Shown here: in pieces, positions 5,838 through 7,828 of the stretch | How the letters are laid out: every line of letters starts with the position of its first letter | Numbering within the stretch: position 1 is the first letter of the stretch | Origin: an uncultured Oscillospiraceae bacterium | GTDB taxonomy: Bacteria > Bacillota > Clostridia > Oscillospirales > Oscillospiraceae | Assembly: GCA_900751035.1 (NCBI GenBank) | Contig: CAADSF010000252.1 | Coordinates: 1-7,828 of the forward strand | Length of the DNA stretch: 7,828 nt | Reading direction: 5' to 3' | Program-made: the position numbers and the translations under genes | Notes under the pieces: model-generated | The model's input: the letters and a program-made list of their open reading frames with translations, nothing else | The model's database searches: none | Told to the model about the DNA's origin: nothing

Positions 5838-7828
5838 AGCAGTATATTCTGTACCTGAATCTTCCGGATTCCTACTGTCAGATCTTTCTGCCCACGGAAA
5901 ACAACCGGAAATATGAGCTGGAGCTTTCCGCACAGCTGCCGGTCCCGCCCTGCAAGCTGGAGCTGGAGCTGCTTGACGGACATTGGTGGCTGCTCCAGAC
6001 CGCGCAGATCCGCCTTTCCGCAGAGGATGGCCCGGCCTCCGTACAGCTGTCCGGCCAGACGCCGGTCTACGGTCTTCTCGGCGCGGAGCGGAAAAAGTTC
6101 TCGGCATGGATTCGGGAAACCTCTGCGCGGGAGCTGCAGTTTGAGAAATTCAGCCTCCGCGGACTGACGCGCGTGGTCGTCGGCAAGGCGGAGCAGGCCG
6201 ATATCCGGCTCGACAGCCCGTACATCAGCCACACGCATTTTATCCTGACAAAAAACCGCGACGGCTGGGTCATCGAGGACATGAGCCGCAACGGCGTCTA
6301 TCTCGACAACCAGCGCATCCCGCCGAAAAAAAGCCTGCAGCTGCGTCCGTTCAGCCACATCTATACGGGCGGCTTCCATCTGATCTTTCTGGGCGAGCTG
6401 CTTGCAATCAACTGCGCCGACCAGATTGCCACAGCGCTTCCGCGTTACGCGCCGCCCGCGCAGGAGAACCGGCAGCAGCCGCGCACGCACGAAGCGTTCC
6501 TGCGCAGCCCGCGCTTTTTTGAGCCGCTGCCGGAGGACGTAATCGACATTGAAGCGCCGCCGCAGAAGCAGACCCGGAAAAAGCAGCCGCTGCTGTTCGT
6601 GCTCGGCCCCGCGCTGACCATGCCGCTGCCGATGCTGGCGACGATGGTTCTGCGTATGGGCGTCGGAAACGGCATGGGCTCCTATTGGATTATGGGCGTA
6701 TCGGTCGTAATGAGTGCGCTGATCGGCCTCGGCTGGTCGCTGGCGCGGCGGAAATACGACGCGAAGGAGGAAACCGCAGAGGAATCCGAGCGCCAGAGCG
6801 CGTACCGCTCCTATCTGCAGAAGAACGAAGCGCTGCTGCAGCAGCGGCAGGCGATCTGCCGGGAGCGGCTGCTGCGCCAGTACCCGTCCACGCCGGAGCT
6901 GGTTCAGAAGCTGACCAGCGGGCAGGCCGCGGAGGTGCTCTGGAACCGCAACGCGCGGGCCGAGGATTTCACGACTGTGCGCCTCGGCCTCGGCCGGATG
7001 GACATTTCCTCCATGATCCGCACGCCTGCCGTCCGGTTCAGCATCCGCAGCGACGAGCTGGAGGAGCAGCCGGCCAAACTGAAGGCGGACTACCAGACGA
7101 TTCTGCAGATTCCGTCCTTATTGTGCATCGGGCAGCACAAGCTGACCGGCATCATCGGCGAGCAGGCACGCGTGCAGGAGGTCGTCCGCAACATCATCCT
7201 GCAGCTGGCCATGCTGCACAGCTACACGGACGTGCGCCTGATCAGCCTCTTCCGGGAGGACGAGCGGGAGCTGTTCAGCTGGCTCCGCTGGCTGCCGCAC
7301 GTGTTCTCGCCGGACAAATCGCACCGGCTGCTGGCCTGCTCGGAGACAGAGTATCAGGCTGTTTTGTCCTATCTGCTCGACGTGCTGCGGGCAAGGGACT
7401 CCCGTGACGAGCTTCAGAGCGGCGAGGCGCCGCTCCCGGTCTATGTCGTGCTCTGCACGGACCCGAAAATTCTTTACAATCACGCCGTCTACCGCTATCT
7501 GACCGACGGCGGCAGCTATAACGTCTTCTTTCTGCTGGCCTACGGGCATATGGAATTCCTGCCGAACGAGTGCAGGTATCTCATTCAGGCGGACGGCCGC
7601 TTCTCCGGTGCGTTCCGGATGGATCAGAACCGCAGCGAAACGGAGCTTGTGTCGTTTGACCCCGCAGCCATGTCCATGGCCGAGCAGACCGCCCGCCAGA
7701 TCAGCCGCTACTGGGTCAACGAGATCGCCGACGGCGAAATTCCGAACCAGATCGGCTTTCTGGAAATGTACCATCTGTCCGACATCCGCAGCTGGGACCT
7801 GCTCAAGCAGTGGAAAACGCACCGGGCG
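5834..7828 (+). CDS. essC: Type VIIb secretion ATPase EssC, N-terminal 665 residues (gene continues past the right edge)
   Basis: An open frame of 665 codons with no stop before the window ends; full EssC proteins are about 1,400-1,500 residues. Residues 1-105 are strand-rich and fit the degenerate first FHA domain. Residues 110-188 are a second FHA domain (VVVGKAEQADIRL, YISHTHF, IEDMSRNGVYLDN). Two transmembrane segments follow at about 252-273 (including LGPALTMPLPMLA) and 284-303. Then comes a helical stalk and a domain at about 345-650 with the EssC/EccC-type stretch LWNRNARAEDFTTVRLGLG (369-387). The FtsK/SpoIIIE ATPase modules with their Walker motifs should begin just beyond the edge. 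EssC is the membrane motor of the type VII system, exporting WXG100 and LXG proteins. AAGGA sits 9 nt before ATG 5834, which overlaps the upstream regulator's stop codon. Its neighbour being a Crp/Fnr regulator is unusual. Confidence 0.9.
   Translation, partial: MKQYILYLNLPDSYCQIFLPTENNRKYELELSAQLPVPPCKLELELLDGHWWLLQTAQIRLSAEDGPASVQLSGQTPVYGLLGAERKKFSAWIRETSARELQFEKFSLRGLTRVVVGKAEQADIRLDSPYISHTHFILTKNRDGWVIEDMSRNGVYLDNQRIPPKKSLQLRPFSHIYTGGFHLIFLGELLAINCADQIATALPRYAPPAQENRQQPRTHEAFLRSPRFFEPLPEDVIDIEAPPQKQTRKKQPLLFVLGPALTMPLPMLATMVLRMGVGNGMGSYWIMGVSVVMSALIGLGWSLARRKYDAKEETAEESERQSAYRSYLQKNEALLQQRQAICRERLLRQYPSTPELVQKLTSGQAAEVLWNRNARAEDFTTVRLGLGRMDISSMIRTPAVRFSIRSDELEEQPAKLKADYQTILQIPSLLCIGQHKLTGIIGEQARVQEVVRNIILQLAMLHSYTDVRLISLFREDERELFSWLRWLPHVFSPDKSHRLLACSETEYQAVLSYLLDVLRARDSRDELQSGEAPLPVYVVLCTDPKILYNHAVYRYLTDGGSYNVFFLLAYGHMEFLPNECRYLIQADGRFSGAFRMDQNRSETELVSFDPAAMSMAEQTARQISRYWVNEIADGEIPNQIGFLEMYHLSDIRSWDLLKQWKTHRA

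Noticed and set aside
5157..6490. Minus-strand open frames opposite the Crp/Fnr and essC genes
   Set aside because: They are shadows of clear plus-strand domains (cNMP barrel, HTH, FHA) with no ribosome-binding sites or motifs.
6685..7407. Plus-strand 240-codon frame inside essC
   Set aside because: It is out of frame with the intact EssC frame, Ala/Arg/Gly-rich and without homology features; essC needs no frameshift here.
7118..7822. Minus-strand 234-codon frame opposite the end of the window
   Set aside because: It is antisense to the EssC stalk region and looks like codon-bias shadow only.

Overview
The window reads as a stretch of chromosome from a GC-rich, low-oxygen Firmicute, most likely a gut Clostridia of the Oscillospiraceae/Ruminococcaceae type. 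This is inferred from three things: the Firmicute yqzL-recO-mutS2 cluster, a type VIIb (EssC-type) secretion ATPase, and a compound palindromic repeat of a kind I associate with that group. No rRNA, tRNA, CRISPR array or transposase gene is visible.

Layout. Left block (1-2385, minus strand): a co-directional cluster read as DUF362/ferredoxin protein, then yqzL (52 aa), then recO, then the start of mutS2, which runs off the left edge. The last three are tightly packed. yqzL overlaps recO by 50 nt, and the mutS2 ribosome-binding site contains the recO stop codon. Middle intergenic (2386-2837): a compound inverted repeat of about 160 bp (2443-2600), a small GC hairpin, and a sigma-A-like promoter for the genes to the right. 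Second block (2838-4882, plus strand): a LytR-CpsA-Psr cell-wall ligase with a long charged cytoplasmic head, followed 5 nt later by a stand-alone ProX/YbaK-type prolyl-tRNA editing protein. A strong intrinsic terminator (4933-4971) ends this unit. Leader (4972-5234): no convincing gene, but several inverted repeats, and a promoter overlapped by a 24-bp dyad that looks like an operator. Third block (5235-7828, plus strand): a Crp/Fnr-family regulator overlapping, through ATGA, the 5' part of essC. The essC frame stays open to the right edge and stops just before the expected first FtsK-type ATPase domain.

How they fit together. The left block is DNA repair (RecO recombination mediator, MutS2) with an iron-sulfur protein of unknown job. 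The middle block pairs an envelope enzyme with a translation quality-control enzyme. The right block is the most interesting part. It appears to be the promoter-proximal end of a type VII secretion locus in which a Crp/Fnr-like regulator is the first gene and is translationally coupled to the motor ATPase, with a dyad sitting on the promoter. Type VII secretion itself is well known; the regulatory arrangement is what deserves checking. The rest of the secretion locus (WXG100 substrates, EssB, EsaA, toxins) would lie to the right of the window.
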